From Rhodospirillaceae bacterium (GTDB lineage Bacteria > Pseudomonadota > Alphaproteobacteria > Reyranellales > Reyranellaceae), in contig WOUR01000020.1 of NCBI GenBank assembly GCA_009772935.1, positions 124,001 through 188,000 of the forward strand: 64,000 nt of DNA, given 5' to 3'. Shown here in pieces: positions 53,508-62,724 of the stretch (position 1 is its first letter; every line of letters begins with the position of its first letter). The notes under the pieces are model-generated. The model saw only the letters and a program-made list of their open reading frames with translations, searched no databases and was not told where the DNA came from. A program made the translations under genes and the position numbers.

Positions 53508-54892
53508 CTAGGCGACCCAGACGTCGATCGGCGCCTCCCGGCCGCGCAGGCTGAGCGCCGGGACGCGACGGAAGCCGCCGGTCACGCCGCTGCCGGCGGT
53601 TTCGCCGACCCGCGACACCACCGCATCGCTGGCGACGATGCGGCAGCCCAGCGCGCGGGTCGCGGCCTCCAGCCGGCTCGCCACGTTCACCGTGTCGCCC
53701 AGGGTCGCGAATTCCAGCCGCCGCTCCGAGCCGATGTTGCCGAGGATCGCCGGCCCGAAATGCACGCCCACCGAGATGCGGAGCGTGGGCAGGCCGGCGG
53801 CCGCCCCAGCTCGGCGTTGGCGGCCGCGATGCCGTCCACGATGTCGCGGGCGGCGGCGAGCGCGTTGGTGCAATCGGCCGGCGAGATGCGGGGCGTGCCG
53901 AAGGTCGCCATCACGCCGTCGCCCAGGTATTTGTCCAGCGTGCCGCCGTTGGCGAAGATCGCCTGCTCGATGACGCCGTGGCAGCGCCGGAGAAGCTCGA
54001 CCACCGTCTCCGGCGTCTCGCGCTCGGCGAGCTGGGTGAAGCCCACGATGTCGGCGAACAGCACCGCGACGTCCTGGGATCGGACCGCGCCCACGTCGCT
54101 GCGGACGGCGGCCAGCTCGTCGACCATCGAGGGCGGGAAATAGCGCGAGAGGCTGGCGCGCTCCGCGGCGAGGTCGGCCTGGCGGATCAGCAGCGCGGTC
54201 GACCGCTGGCCGCGCAGCGCGAGGATCGCCGCCACCAGGAAGAAGATGAGCATTTCCTGCGCGCGGATCGACCAGACGACCGAGTTCGGATCGACGAGCC
54301 CGCGCAGGACCGGCACGTCGCCGAAGGCGGCGGCGACCCGGGCGCCGAGGTCCGGGTCGGTGCTGCCGAACAGGGCGACGCCCAGCACCGACACCAGCCA
54401 GATCACGACGACGGCGCTGCCCATCGTGAGGATGGTCCGCCACGAATAGGCGAGCGTCGCGAGCGCCAGGATGATGAAGAAATAGGGAAAGGTCTCGAAG
54501 CGGAAGATCATCGCCGTCGGGAAGCCTTCGGCCGCGAAGGGATTGGGAACCGTGAGCGTCACCGCCAGCAGCACGAGGTCGGCCAGGATCAGCAACAGCT
54601 CGATGCGGGAGCGGCCCACCGTGGCGAAGCGCAGCTGCGCCCAGCCCAGGGCAATGAAGACCAGCAGCAGCCCGTGGAAATAGAGCATGCTCCAGCTGGC
54701 GTTCTGGAACGCGATCAGGACCCCGCTCGCCCCGAGGGCGACCGTGCGCGCCCAGGCGGCGATGCGCTGCCCTTCGAGCTTCTCCTTGCGCAGCGCCTGC
54801 AGCAGGAAGGGATTGTCGGGCGACGCGAGCCGCTCCTCCGCGCCCCGACGCCACAGGCCCCGAAAGATATCGGCTGGACCGGAAGACACCAT
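53508..54892 (-). pseudogene. Class III adenylate/guanylate cyclase, frameshifted
   Basis: The N-terminal part (about residues 45-260) holds five or six membrane helices; the C-terminal cyclase domain has VAVLFADIVGFTQLAE, FANGGTLDKYLGDGVMATFG and, in another frame, ISVGVHFGPAILGNIGSERR and FATLGDTVNVASRLEAATR. The frame breaks at the G4 run 53804-53807: one extra G would restore ELGAAAGLPTLRISVG without a gap. So either a single-base deletion or a sequencing error. The metal-binding Asp residues are intact. Full product would be about 461 aa. ATG at 54892 with AAGGGGG upstream. Confidence 0.8.
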
Positions 54893-55064
54893 CACGCCCC
54901 CTTCTCGCGAACGCCACCGGACGGCAGCATGGCGGGTGATCCACGGCCGGTACAGCGCGACCGGGACGACGGACGGCGCCATATACGATACGCTTGGGCG
55001 CAAGGAGAGAGTCGATGACGAACGGGCGGGATCGCGCGAACACCACCGAAGCGGACGGCGGCTC

Positions 55065-55631
55065 ATGAAGGTCCTGCGCATGCTGGCCTTCGCCATCGCC
55101 GGCGCGCTGCTGTCGGCGACGGCCTGGTCGCAGGCCGGCCGCCAGCCGGTCGACTGGCCCGCCGTGTCGCTGGAATCGATCGGCGGCGGGCCGCTGCCGA
55201 CGGCGGACTATGCCGGCAAGGTCGTGCTGCTGGTCAACACGGCCTCCCTGTGCGGCTTCACCGGCCAGTACAAGGGGCTGGAGGCGCTGTGGCGGCGCTA
55301 CAGGGACAAGGGCCTCGTGGTGCTGGGCGTGCCGTCGAACGATTTCGGCGGCCAGGAGCCCGGCAGCAACGAGGAGATCAAGCGCTTCTGCGAGGCGAGC
55401 TTCGACGTCACCTTTCCGCTGGCCGACAAGCAGGTCGTGACCGGCGCCAACGCCCATCCGCTCTACCGCTGGGCCGCGGCGCAGACCGGCACGCTCGGCA
55501 CGCCGAGCTGGAACTTCCACAAGATCCTGATCGGCCGCGACGGACGGGTCATCGACTGGTTCACCGCGGTGAGCGGCACGGGTTCGAAGCTCGAACGCGC
55601 CATCGAGGCGGCGCTGGCAGTGAAGGGTTGA
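55065..55631 (+). CDS. Glutathione peroxidase, predicted exported
   Basis: Thiol peroxidase of 188 aa. Peroxidatic Cys in VNTASLCGFTGQYKGLEAL, catalytic Gln/Trp in FGGQEPGSNEEI and WNFHKIL, all intact. A hydrophobic N-terminus (MLAFAIAGALLSATAWSQ) predicts export, unlike typical cytosolic forms. ATG at 55065. It is divergent from the cyclase gene, with a 172-nt gap in which I see no clear promoter. Confidence 0.9.
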   Translation: MKVLRMLAFAIAGALLSATAWSQAGRQPVDWPAVSLESIGGGPLPTADYAGKVVLLVNTASLCGFTGQYKGLEALWRRYRDKGLVVLGVPSNDFGGQEPGSNEEIKRFCEASFDVTFPLADKQVVTGANAHPLYRWAAAQTGTLGTPSWNFHKILIGRDGRVIDWFTAVSGTGSKLERAIEAALAVKG

Positions 55632-55635
55632 GCGC

Positions 55636-55763
55636 AAACTCCGTCGTCTCGACCGGAGCACCGAAGGTGCGGAGCGGAGAGACCTTCTCTCCACGATTTG
55701 CCGGCTTTTGGTGGAGGGAAGGTCTCTCCACTTCGCTTCGCTCCGGTCGAGACGACGGAGTTT
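55636..55763. repeat. Large palindromic repeat, family B, copy 1
   Basis: Outer arms of 23 bp (AAACTCCGTCGTCTCGACCG and on) perfectly inverted at the ends, inner arms GGAGAGACCTTCTC against a near-complement, and a core with GATTTGCCGGCTTTTGGTGG. Same element at 62483-62603. About 128 nt, between genes. Confidence 0.85.
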
Positions 55764-55860
55764 AGTGCGTCCGCAGAGCGACCCAACATTTGCGCGACGT
55801 TGGTTCGAGGCGAACGCCCGCGCTATCGTCGTCGCCTAAGAAAATAATGGAGACGTCCCG

Positions 55861-57012
55861 ATGGCCGCTGCACCGCTCACTGCCGAAGACCATGCCAGGG
55901 TGATGGCCGAATACAGCCGTGCCGGCGAAGCGCGCGCGCGGGCGCTGGGCAATCGCGGGCCGATCCGGCTCGATGCCGACGGCCGGCTGGCGCAGGACAT
56001 CCTCGACGCCTACTGGACGCACGGCTTCTACGTGTTCGAGGGCGTCGCGGGGCCGGAGGAGCTGGCCGAGCTGCGGGCCGACGTCGATGCCATCCTCGAG
56101 CGCGCGCCGGTCGAACCGGGCGCCGCGGTCGATCGCAACGGCCGTCCCGCGTTTGGCGAGGGCGTGCTGAAGCCGCCCTATCGCTGGGCCAAGCCCTTGA
56201 GCGACCCGCTCGGCGGCACGACCAAGAACAACGGCCGCCATCCGGTGGCGATGAGCCAGCCGACCCTCAGCGAGGACGCGCCGGCCTGGACCGTCGAACT
56301 GCTCGACGGCAACCTCTACCTGATGAACGCCGCGTTCCGGCTCTACGGCCATCCCGGCCTGCTGGCCGCGGCCGCGTCGATCCTGGGCGAGGACTTCGTG
56401 CCCTACAACGAGGTGACCTTCATCAAGGAAGCCGGCCTCGGCCCCTCGGTGGCGTGGCACCAGGACGGCACGACCCATTGGGACGCCGCCGACTGGGACA
56501 TGGGCGCCCACGGCTTCAACTTCATGACCCAGCTCTATCCCAGCACCGCGGGCAACTGCGTCTGGGTGCTGCCGGGCAGCCACCGCCACGGCAAGGCCGA
56601 CATCCGCAAACTGGTCGCCGCAAGCGGCTCCGACCGGATCGCGGGCGCGGTGCCGATGCTGGCCGGCGCCGGCGACACGATCGTCACCAACCGCCAGCTG
56701 CTGCACGGCTCCTTCGCCAACTCCTCGCCCGACCGACGGGTCACGCTCAATGCCGGCTTCTTCCCGCGCAAGCGCGTGCTGAACGTCACGACGAAACGCC
56801 TCAACGGCGAGACCGTGACCTACGACGGCGAGCGCATCGACCAGCGGCTGCGCATCCTGCTGCTGGCGATCGACGCGCGCCGCCAGCGCTTCCCCAACGA
56901 GAAGAGCCATGTCTATCGCCCGCTGGCCGACCGCCAGGCGGAGAACCGCTGGAGCGAGGCGATGCGCGAGACGGTGCTGAAGAACTACAATCAGCTCGAC
57001 ATGTTCATCTGA
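55861..57012 (+). CDS. Phytanoyl-CoA dioxygenase (PhyH) family protein
   Basis: Fe(II)/2-oxoglutarate-dependent oxygenase fold, 383 aa. The HxD metal motif is WHQDGTTHWD and the distal His with Arg is QLLHGSFANSSPDRRVT; WVLPGSHRHG is also typical. Substrate unknown; the family hydroxylates varied small molecules. ATG at 55861. Four nt downstream a small exported gene follows, so possibly co-transcribed. Confidence 0.92.
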   Translation: MAAAPLTAEDHARVMAEYSRAGEARARALGNRGPIRLDADGRLAQDILDAYWTHGFYVFEGVAGPEELAELRADVDAILERAPVEPGAAVDRNGRPAFGEGVLKPPYRWAKPLSDPLGGTTKNNGRHPVAMSQPTLSEDAPAWTVELLDGNLYLMNAAFRLYGHPGLLAAAASILGEDFVPYNEVTFIKEAGLGPSVAWHQDGTTHWDAADWDMGAHGFNFMTQLYPSTAGNCVWVLPGSHRHGKADIRKLVAASGSDRIAGAVPMLAGAGDTIVTNRQLLHGSFANSSPDRRVTLNAGFFPRKRVLNVTTKRLNGETVTYDGERIDQRLRILLLAIDARRQRFPNEKSHVYRPLADRQAENRWSEAMRETVLKNYNQLDMFI

Positions 57013-57016
57013 CGGG

Positions 57017-57469
57017 ATGCGGTTCGGACTCGTTCTGCTGCTCGTGATTGCCGCCTTCCCGGCACTGGCACAGACACAGGCGCAGGACCCCGAACCGCTC
57101 CAGAACGACGACGACCTCGCCGCCTATTGCCTCGGCGTGAACGGCCAGCTGGCCGAGCGCTTCCGCCAGATGCAGCTCTGGGGCTGCGGCAAGGCGGCGG
57201 CGATGCAATGGTGCCGCGACGCCAGGGCCTCGGCGCCCGAGGCGATGCGCGCCCGCGAGCGGCTGGTGATCCGCTTCGCCAACGTGCTGACCCGCAAGGG
57301 GCTTCTGGACATCGAGCAGCCGCCCGAGTCGCGCGCCCGCCTCACCAGGATCGTCGCCGACGGCACCACCGACGCCCGCGCCTGCTTCAACCCCAAGGGC
57401 GACCGCAACGAGGCCGCCTGCACCCGGCTGCAGCGCTGCGAGGAGGCAGAGCAGCGTGTGGGGCATTAG
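57017..57469 (+). CDS. Small exported cysteine-containing protein, unknown
   Basis: Protein of 150 aa with a signal peptide (LVLLLVIAAFPALA). Mature part has six Cys (YCLGV, WGCGK, WCRDA, ACFNP, ACTRL, RCEEA), likely disulfide-bonded in the periplasm. No family recognised. Start overlaps the PhyH end region (4-nt gap). Confidence 0.7.
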   Translation: MRFGLVLLLVIAAFPALAQTQAQDPEPLQNDDDLAAYCLGVNGQLAERFRQMQLWGCGKAAAMQWCRDARASAPEAMRARERLVIRFANVLTRKGLLDIEQPPESRARLTRIVADGTTDARACFNPKGDRNEAACTRLQRCEEAEQRVGH

Positions 57470-57519
57470 AGTTTGAGCGCCATCCTAGCTCCCAACCCCG
57501 CCCCCAGGCCCCAACCCCA

Positions 57520-57629
57520 ACCTCACCCTGAGGAGGCGCGAAGCGCCGTCTCGAAGGGTGGGCACGCGCACCTCGCTTGTTGCCGACCCTTCGAGACGCG
57601 TTCCTGCGGAACGCTCCTCAGGGTGAGGT
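57520..57629. repeat. Composite palindromic element, family A (REPIN-like), opposite orientation
   Basis: Two inverted family A units flank a spacer GGCACGCGCACCTCGCTTGT(TGCC), the reverse complement (with few changes) of the one at 50290-50310. The whole element could fold into one long hairpin. Lies between the small exported gene and the gamma-glutamyltransferase. Confidence 0.8.
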
Positions 57630-57693
57630 GTGCGGGTAGCCGCCGCCTGAACCGCATGCGAGATTTCGGACCACAGATTCAGCGAGGACACGG

Positions 57694-59379
57694 ATGACCC
57701 AGTCGACATGGCGCGCGCGCGCGGGCACGCACTTCACCTGCGAGAAGCAGCCGGCGCACGGGCCCGCGGGCATGGCGGTCTCCAACCATCCGCTGGCCTC
57801 CGCCGCCGGGCTCGAGATGCTGGCGGCCGGCGGCAATGCGGTCGACGCCGCCGTCGCCATGCAGTTCGCGCTGACCGTGGTCGAGCCGATGATGGTCGGG
57901 CTGATCGGCGGCACGACCTGCCACATCCGCCTGGCCGACGGCAGCCACCGCATCCTCGACGGCATGAGCGCCGTGCCGCAGATGGGCCATCCCGACATGT
58001 ACAGACCGGTCCCCGGCGCGCCGCCCGAGGTCTATGACGTCGAAGGGCAGGAGAACCTGGTCGGGCCGAAGTCGGTCGCGACGCCGGGCTCGCTGCGCGC
58101 CTGGTGCCTGGCGCTGGAGCGCTTCGGCACGATGAGTCTGGCCGACGTGATGCAACCCGCCATCCGCCACGCCGCGCGCGGCTTCGCGGTGACGCCCTAT
58201 CTCTCGGACTGCATCAAGGATGCCGGCCCCGACCTTTCGAAGGACAAGCTCGCCGCCGCGCTGCTGCTTCCCAACGGAACGCCGCTGAAGCCCGGCGAGC
58301 GGCTGGTGCAGGCGCAATATGCCGAGGCGCTGACCCTGGTCTCGCAGCAGGGCGAGAAGGCGCTGCACGGCGGACCGCTCGGCGACCTGCTGGTCGAATG
58401 CATGGAGAAGACCGGCGGCTTCGTTCGCCGCGACGACCTCACCGGCTACAAGGTCGAAGAGCGCGCGCCGATCCGCGGCCACTATCGCGGCTGGGAGATC
58501 CTGGGCCCGCCGCCGCCCGCCGCCTCGGGCGTGCACATCGCCCAGATGCTGAACATCCTCGAAGCCTACGACATCGCGAAGATGGGCTTCGGCAGCGTCG
58601 ACACGCTGCACCTGCTGGCCGAAGTGCTGAAGATCGCCTTCGCCGACCGCGCCGAGGCGAGCGGCGACCCGGACTTCGTGAAGGTGCCGGTCGAGCGCAT
58701 CGTGAGCCGCGACTATGCCGACCAGCGCCGCAAGCTGTTGGACATCGCCCGCGCCACGCAGTGGACGGGCGGGCTGCAAGCGGCGGAAGGCCAGGACACG
58801 ACCCATCTCACCGTGGCCGACGGCAAGGGCAACGTCGTCAGCACGACGCAGACCATCAACAGCCTGTTCGGCGCGCGCTTCATCGTGCCCGGCACCGGCA
58901 TGATCCCCAACAACTACATGAACAACTACGACCCGCGCCGCGGCAACGCGCTGTCGATCGCGCCGGGCAAGCGCGTCACGACCTCGATGTCGCCGATGAT
59001 GGCGCTCAAGGGCGGCACGGTGCGCTATGCGCTGGGCCTGCCCGGCGGCCGCAAGATCTTCCCCTCGGCGCTGCAGGCGCTGCTCAACCTGATCGACCAC
59101 GGCATGACCCTGCAGGAAGCCGTCGAGGCGCCGCGAGTCTGGACCGAGGGCCCCGTCCTGGAAGTCGAGCACGGCATCCCCGCCCCGGTCCGCCAGGGCC
59201 TCGAAGCCCGCGGCCACACGCTCAAGATCATGCCGACCGTGGCCGGCGGCATGAACGCCATCCAGTTCCACGACGACGGCACCATGACCGGCGCCGCCTG
59301 CTGGCGCGCGGATGGAACGGCGGCCGCGCTGGGCGGCGGGTTGGCACGCGCGGGGGTGAGGTTCGTGTTGCCGGGCTAA
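57694..59379 (+). CDS. ggt: Gamma-glutamyltransferase
   Basis: Ntn-hydrolase family enzyme of 561 aa. The autocleavage Thr is in GQDTTHLTVADGKGNVVSTTQTIN, and the large-subunit segment LGGGNAVDAAVA-like AAGGNAVDAAVAMQFALTVVEP and SSMSP-like TSMSPMMALKGG fit the family. No signal peptide, so probably cytosolic. Substrates may include glutathione conjugates or gamma-glutamyl amines. ATG 57694. Confidence 0.92.
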   Translation: MTQSTWRARAGTHFTCEKQPAHGPAGMAVSNHPLASAAGLEMLAAGGNAVDAAVAMQFALTVVEPMMVGLIGGTTCHIRLADGSHRILDGMSAVPQMGHPDMYRPVPGAPPEVYDVEGQENLVGPKSVATPGSLRAWCLALERFGTMSLADVMQPAIRHAARGFAVTPYLSDCIKDAGPDLSKDKLAAALLLPNGTPLKPGERLVQAQYAEALTLVSQQGEKALHGGPLGDLLVECMEKTGGFVRRDDLTGYKVEERAPIRGHYRGWEILGPPPPAASGVHIAQMLNILEAYDIAKMGFGSVDTLHLLAEVLKIAFADRAEASGDPDFVKVPVERIVSRDYADQRRKLLDIARATQWTGGLQAAEGQDTTHLTVADGKGNVVSTTQTINSLFGARFIVPGTGMIPNNYMNNYDPRRGNALSIAPGKRVTTSMSPMMALKGGTVRYALGLPGGRKIFPSALQALLNLIDHGMTLQEAVEAPRVWTEGPVLEVEHGIPAPVRQGLEARGHTLKIMPTVAGGMNAIQFHDDGTMTGAACWRADGTAAALGGGLARAGVRFVLPG

Positions 59380-59436
59380 AGGCCAGGCAGCAATCAGCAG
59401 TTGCGCCACACAGGCTGTTTAGCATCAAGTATCGCC

Positions 59437-60318
59437 ATGGCTAAGAAACCAGCGCCACCGCCTCAAGGGCCGGATATGACCGCGACCCATCTGCGCCAAA
59501 GCATCGATCGTCTCTCGAAGCGACTCGATGACCTTAAGAATTTCGATCCAACGATCATTAAAGTTAGGTTCCATACACCCGAGCTTGACCGTCTGCGCAC
59601 CTCCATCGAGGAGGCATTGGCGCGAACTTTTGGGGAAGGCACCTCCGACTATAATCGCTACAGATCGGCGTCTTTTTTTGACCAAGGACCGATCACTATG
59701 GGTGGCAGCTTCGGCGGCCGTGAGATCCCAATCAGTCGGGTACATGAACTCGTTCAGCGGTCAAAAGAGAAAAACATAGCGCGCCTCGACCAGGCTATCG
59801 AAGTATTGAAAGAGCGGATGAGCGAACTGGACGACAGTTCACCTGATCAGAGCCCTGCACCGACTTTATCTGCGGAACACTCCAATAGAGTTTTTATCGT
59901 TCACGGCCACGATAGCGAGGCAAAGGAAGCCGTGGCGCGGTTCTTGGAAAAACTCGGCCTCGATCCAGTCATCCTGCATGAAAAGCCGAATTTGGGACGA
60001 ACCATCATCGAAAAGTTCGAGCAAGAGGGTGATGTTGGCTTTGCGGTCGTACTTCTTACTCCGGACGATCTAGGCAAGGCGAAGACGGACGCAGAACTAA
60101 AGCCGCGCGCACGACAGAATGTCATCTTGGAACTCGGCTACTTCGTGGGAACCTTGGGAAGAAAGAAAGTATGCGCCCTTGTTCGCCAGAACGTTGACAT
60201 GCCATCCGACTTCGCTGGCGTCGTTTATGAGCGGTTTGACGATGGAGGTGCTTGGAAGTTCATCCTTGGGCGAGAATTGCGTGCTGCGGGCTACTCAATT
60301 GATATGAACAGAATCTAA
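59437..60318 (+). CDS. TIR-like nucleotide-binding protein (PF10137/CAP12-PCTIR type)
   Basis: Protein of 293 aa. Residues about 1-150 are helical (SIDRLSKRLDDLKN, SKEKNIARLDQAIEVLKERM). From about 150 on the fold is TIR-like: VFIVHGHDSEAKEAVARFLEKLGL, HEKPNLGRTIIEKFEQEGDVGFAVVLLTPDD, RARQNVILELGYFVGTLGRKKVCAL. The Glu in VILELGYF is the candidate catalytic residue of an NAD-consuming TIR domain. Base composition is visibly less GC-rich than neighbours, and spacing is isolated, suggesting recent acquisition. Related domains act as effectors in CBASS-like and other anti-phage systems, but no partner gene lies here. ATG at 59437. Confidence 0.82.
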   Translation: MAKKPAPPPQGPDMTATHLRQSIDRLSKRLDDLKNFDPTIIKVRFHTPELDRLRTSIEEALARTFGEGTSDYNRYRSASFFDQGPITMGGSFGGREIPISRVHELVQRSKEKNIARLDQAIEVLKERMSELDDSSPDQSPAPTLSAEHSNRVFIVHGHDSEAKEAVARFLEKLGLDPVILHEKPNLGRTIIEKFEQEGDVGFAVVLLTPDDLGKAKTDAELKPRARQNVILELGYFVGTLGRKKVCALVRQNVDMPSDFAGVVYERFDDGGAWKFILGRELRAAGYSIDMNRI

Positions 60319-60408
60319 GCGTCCCGAAACAGTTCATTGCCACAAGAGCGTCCTCACAAAGCTAGACACACTGTCCGGCCACACAAGGGTGTGCTCCTCT
60401 CGCGTATT

Positions 60409-61158
60409 TCAATGAAACACCCGCCCCGAGTCGATCACCAGAGTCTGGCCGGTCGTGCTGTTGGTCCGGCACATGGTGACGACCTGGTCGGCGCAGTCGT
60501 CCTTGTCGGCGGGCTTGCCCAATAGCGAGGCGCTGGCGTTCCTGGCGACGACCTCGGGCCGCAGGTTGGCCGTCGCGCGGGTGCCTTCGAGCAGGCCCGG
60601 CGCCACGCAGTTCACCAGCACCTCGGGCGCCAGCGCCACGGCCATGCACTTGGTGAGGTGGATGAGGCCCGCCTTCGAGACGGCGTAGGCGATCGAGGAG
60701 CCGGTGGGGCCCAGCCCCGCGACCGAGGCGATGTTGACGATGCGGCCTTCGCCCTGGCGCTTCATCACGGGGCCGACGGCCTTGGTGAGCAGCATCGGGC
60801 CCGTGAGGTTGATGTCGATGATCTTCGTCCATTCCTCGTAGGTGAGGCCGTCGAGATCGGTGAAGGGGATCGACTTGTTGTAGGCCGCGTCGTTCACCAG
60901 GATGTCGAGGCGGCCGAAGCGCTTCAGGACGTCGTCGACCAGCCGGTCGACCTGGTCGCGCTGCGTCACGTCGCAGGCGAAGGCGGCGGCGGTGACCTGG
61001 TGGCGTTCGAGATCGCGCGCGACGCCCTCGGCCTGGTCCTTGCTCTGCGCATAGACGACGGCGATGTGGCAGCCCTCGGCTGCCAGCGCGTGACAGATGC
61101 GCTGGCCCAGCCCGCCATTGCCGCCGGTGACGACGGCCACCTTCCCCTCGAGATCCAT
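60409..61158 (-). CDS. Short-chain dehydrogenase/reductase
   Basis: NAD(P)-dependent oxidoreductase, 249 aa. Cofactor motif VTGGNGGLGQRI, NDAAYNKSIPF, catalytic Ser-Tyr-Lys in IASVAGLG, then SSIAYAVSKAGLIHLTKC. The C-terminal half shows LVNCVAPGLLEGTRAT. ATG at 61158, divergent from the aminotransferase gene (97-nt gap). Substrate not predictable. Confidence 0.93.
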   Translation of the reverse strand: MDLEGKVAVVTGGNGGLGQRICHALAAEGCHIAVVYAQSKDQAEGVARDLERHQVTAAAFACDVTQRDQVDRLVDDVLKRFGRLDILVNDAAYNKSIPFTDLDGLTYEEWTKIIDINLTGPMLLTKAVGPVMKRQGEGRIVNIASVAGLGPTGSSIAYAVSKAGLIHLTKCMAVALAPEVLVNCVAPGLLEGTRATANLRPEVVARNASASLLGKPADKDDCADQVVTMCRTNSTTGQTLVIDSGRVFH

Positions 61159-61255
61159 CCGTTTCCCCCGTGGCTGCCTTGCGACCCGTGCCGGGTGCAG
61201 GCTCTCGTTCGTGCGGTATATATAGGCCAGTTCACAGCGTAGCGGAGCCCGTTCG

Positions 61256-62473
61256 ATGTCCCTCACAGCCGACCAGAAATTGCGCCAGCGCGCCCAGCAG
61301 GTCATTCCCGGCGGCATGTACGGGCACCTGCGCAGCGACCGGCTGCCCGAGGGCTATCCGCAGTTCTTCGCGCGCGGCGAGGGCTGTCACCTGTGGGACG
61401 TGAACGGCAAGCGCTATGTCGACTTCATGTGCAGCTGGGGCCCGATCGTGGTCGGCCACGGCAATCCGGTGGTGGCCGAGGCCGTGGCGCGGCAGATGGC
61501 GGCGGGCGACTGCCTGAACGGCCCGTCGGAGCGGCTGGTCGAGCTGGCCGAGCGTCTGGTCGGGCTGATCCCGCATGCCGACTGGGCGCTGTTCGGCAAG
61601 AACGGCACCGATGCCACGACGACCTGCGTGACCCTGGCGCGCGCCGCCTCGGGCAAGCGCAAGATCCTGGTGGCCGAGGGCGCCTATCACGGCGCCATCC
61701 CGTGGTGCTCGCCGAACCCGTACGGCGTGACGCCGGAAGATCGCGCCCACATGCTGACCTACAAGTACAACGACACCGGCAGCCTCGAGAGCGCCGTGCA
61801 GCGCGCCGGCGACGACCTGGCGGGCATCATCGTCTCCGCCTTCAAGCACGATTTCGGCAAGGACCAGGAGATGCCGGACGCGGCCTTCGCCCGCCGCGCG
61901 CGCGAGCTGTGCGACGCCAGCGACGCGGCGCTGATCGTCGACGACGTGCGCGCCGGCTTCCGGCTGACGATGCGCGGCAGCTGGGACCTGGTGGGCGTGC
62001 AGCCCGACCTCAGCGCCTGGAGCAAGGCGATCGCCAACGGCCATGCGCTGGCCGCCGTCACCGGCAACGACCGCTACCGCGAGGCCGCGTCGAAGCTCTA
62101 CGTCACCGGCTCGTTCTGGTGCAGCGCCGTGTCGATGGCGGCGGCGCTGGCGACGCTCGACGTGCTGGAGAGCACGGACGGGCCGGCGCACATGCGCGCC
62201 ATGGGCCAGCGGCTGCGCGACGGCATCGCGGCCCAGTCGGCCGAGTTCGGCATCGGCGTGCGCCAGAGCGGCCCGCCGCAGATGCCGACCCTGCTGTTCG
62301 ACAACGATCCCGACACCGAGAAGGGCAACTTCTTCACCGTCGAGGCGCTGAAGCACGGCGCCTACCTGCACCCGCGCCACAACATGTTCCTGTCGACCGC
62401 CCACACCGAGGCCGACATCGACTTCGCGCTCGAAGCGACCCGCAAGGCGTTCCAGGCGCTGGCGGCGCGGTAA
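61256..62473 (+). CDS. Class III aminotransferase (glutamate-1-semialdehyde aminomutase-like)
   Basis: PLP enzyme of 405 aa. YVDFMCSWGPIVVGHGNP, the FGKNGTDATTTCVTLARAASGKRKIL segment, catalytic Asp in LIVDDVRAGFRL and the Schiff-base Lys in LSAWSKAIANGHALAAVTG match the HemL-like subfamily. It is probably not the true HemL: the usual VMTALRLARAYTGR-type GSAE segment is altered. ATG 61256. Pairing with the divergent SDR suggests amine catabolism, unproven. Confidence 0.9.
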   Translation: MSLTADQKLRQRAQQVIPGGMYGHLRSDRLPEGYPQFFARGEGCHLWDVNGKRYVDFMCSWGPIVVGHGNPVVAEAVARQMAAGDCLNGPSERLVELAERLVGLIPHADWALFGKNGTDATTTCVTLARAASGKRKILVAEGAYHGAIPWCSPNPYGVTPEDRAHMLTYKYNDTGSLESAVQRAGDDLAGIIVSAFKHDFGKDQEMPDAAFARRARELCDASDAALIVDDVRAGFRLTMRGSWDLVGVQPDLSAWSKAIANGHALAAVTGNDRYREAASKLYVTGSFWCSAVSMAAALATLDVLESTDGPAHMRAMGQRLRDGIAAQSAEFGIGVRQSGPPQMPTLLFDNDPDTEKGNFFTVEALKHGAYLHPRHNMFLSTAHTEADIDFALEATRKAFQALAAR

Positions 62474-62482
62474 ACCGCACCC

Positions 62483-62603
62483 CCGTCGTCTCGACCGGAG
62501 CGCGCAGCGCGGAGTGGAGAGACCTTCTCTCAACGATTTGCCGGCTTTTGGTGGAGAGAAGGTCTCTCCACTCCGCGCCTTCGGCGCTACGGTCGAGACG
62601 ACG
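62483..62603. repeat. Large palindromic repeat, family B, copy 2
   Basis: Same outer and inner arms and GATTTGCCGGCTTTTGGTGG core as 55636-55763. Sits downstream of the aminotransferase. Confidence 0.85.
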
Positions 62604-62667
62604 AATCTTTCTTGGCGAACCTCAACCCCGCCAGCCGTTCGAGATGCAGGCGGTGCGGCAGGTCTTT

Positions 62668-62685
62668 ATTGGAGCGCGCTCCAAT
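62668..62685. promoter_or_regulatory. Perfect 18-bp palindrome near the GH25 gene end
   Basis: ATTGGAGCGCGCTCCAAT resembles LacI- or TetR-type operators in this group. It is between the aminotransferase and GH25 stop codons, so it is not an obvious promoter position. The rest of this 251-nt gap (62474-62724) is taken by the family B repeat. Confidence 0.35.
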
Positions 62686-62724
62686 GAGGCGCTTAGCCGA
62701 CGGACAGGCCGAGCGAGGCTCGGC

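Noticed and set aside
57679-59409. 576-residue minus-strand frame
   Set aside because: Antisense shadow of gamma-glutamyltransferase.
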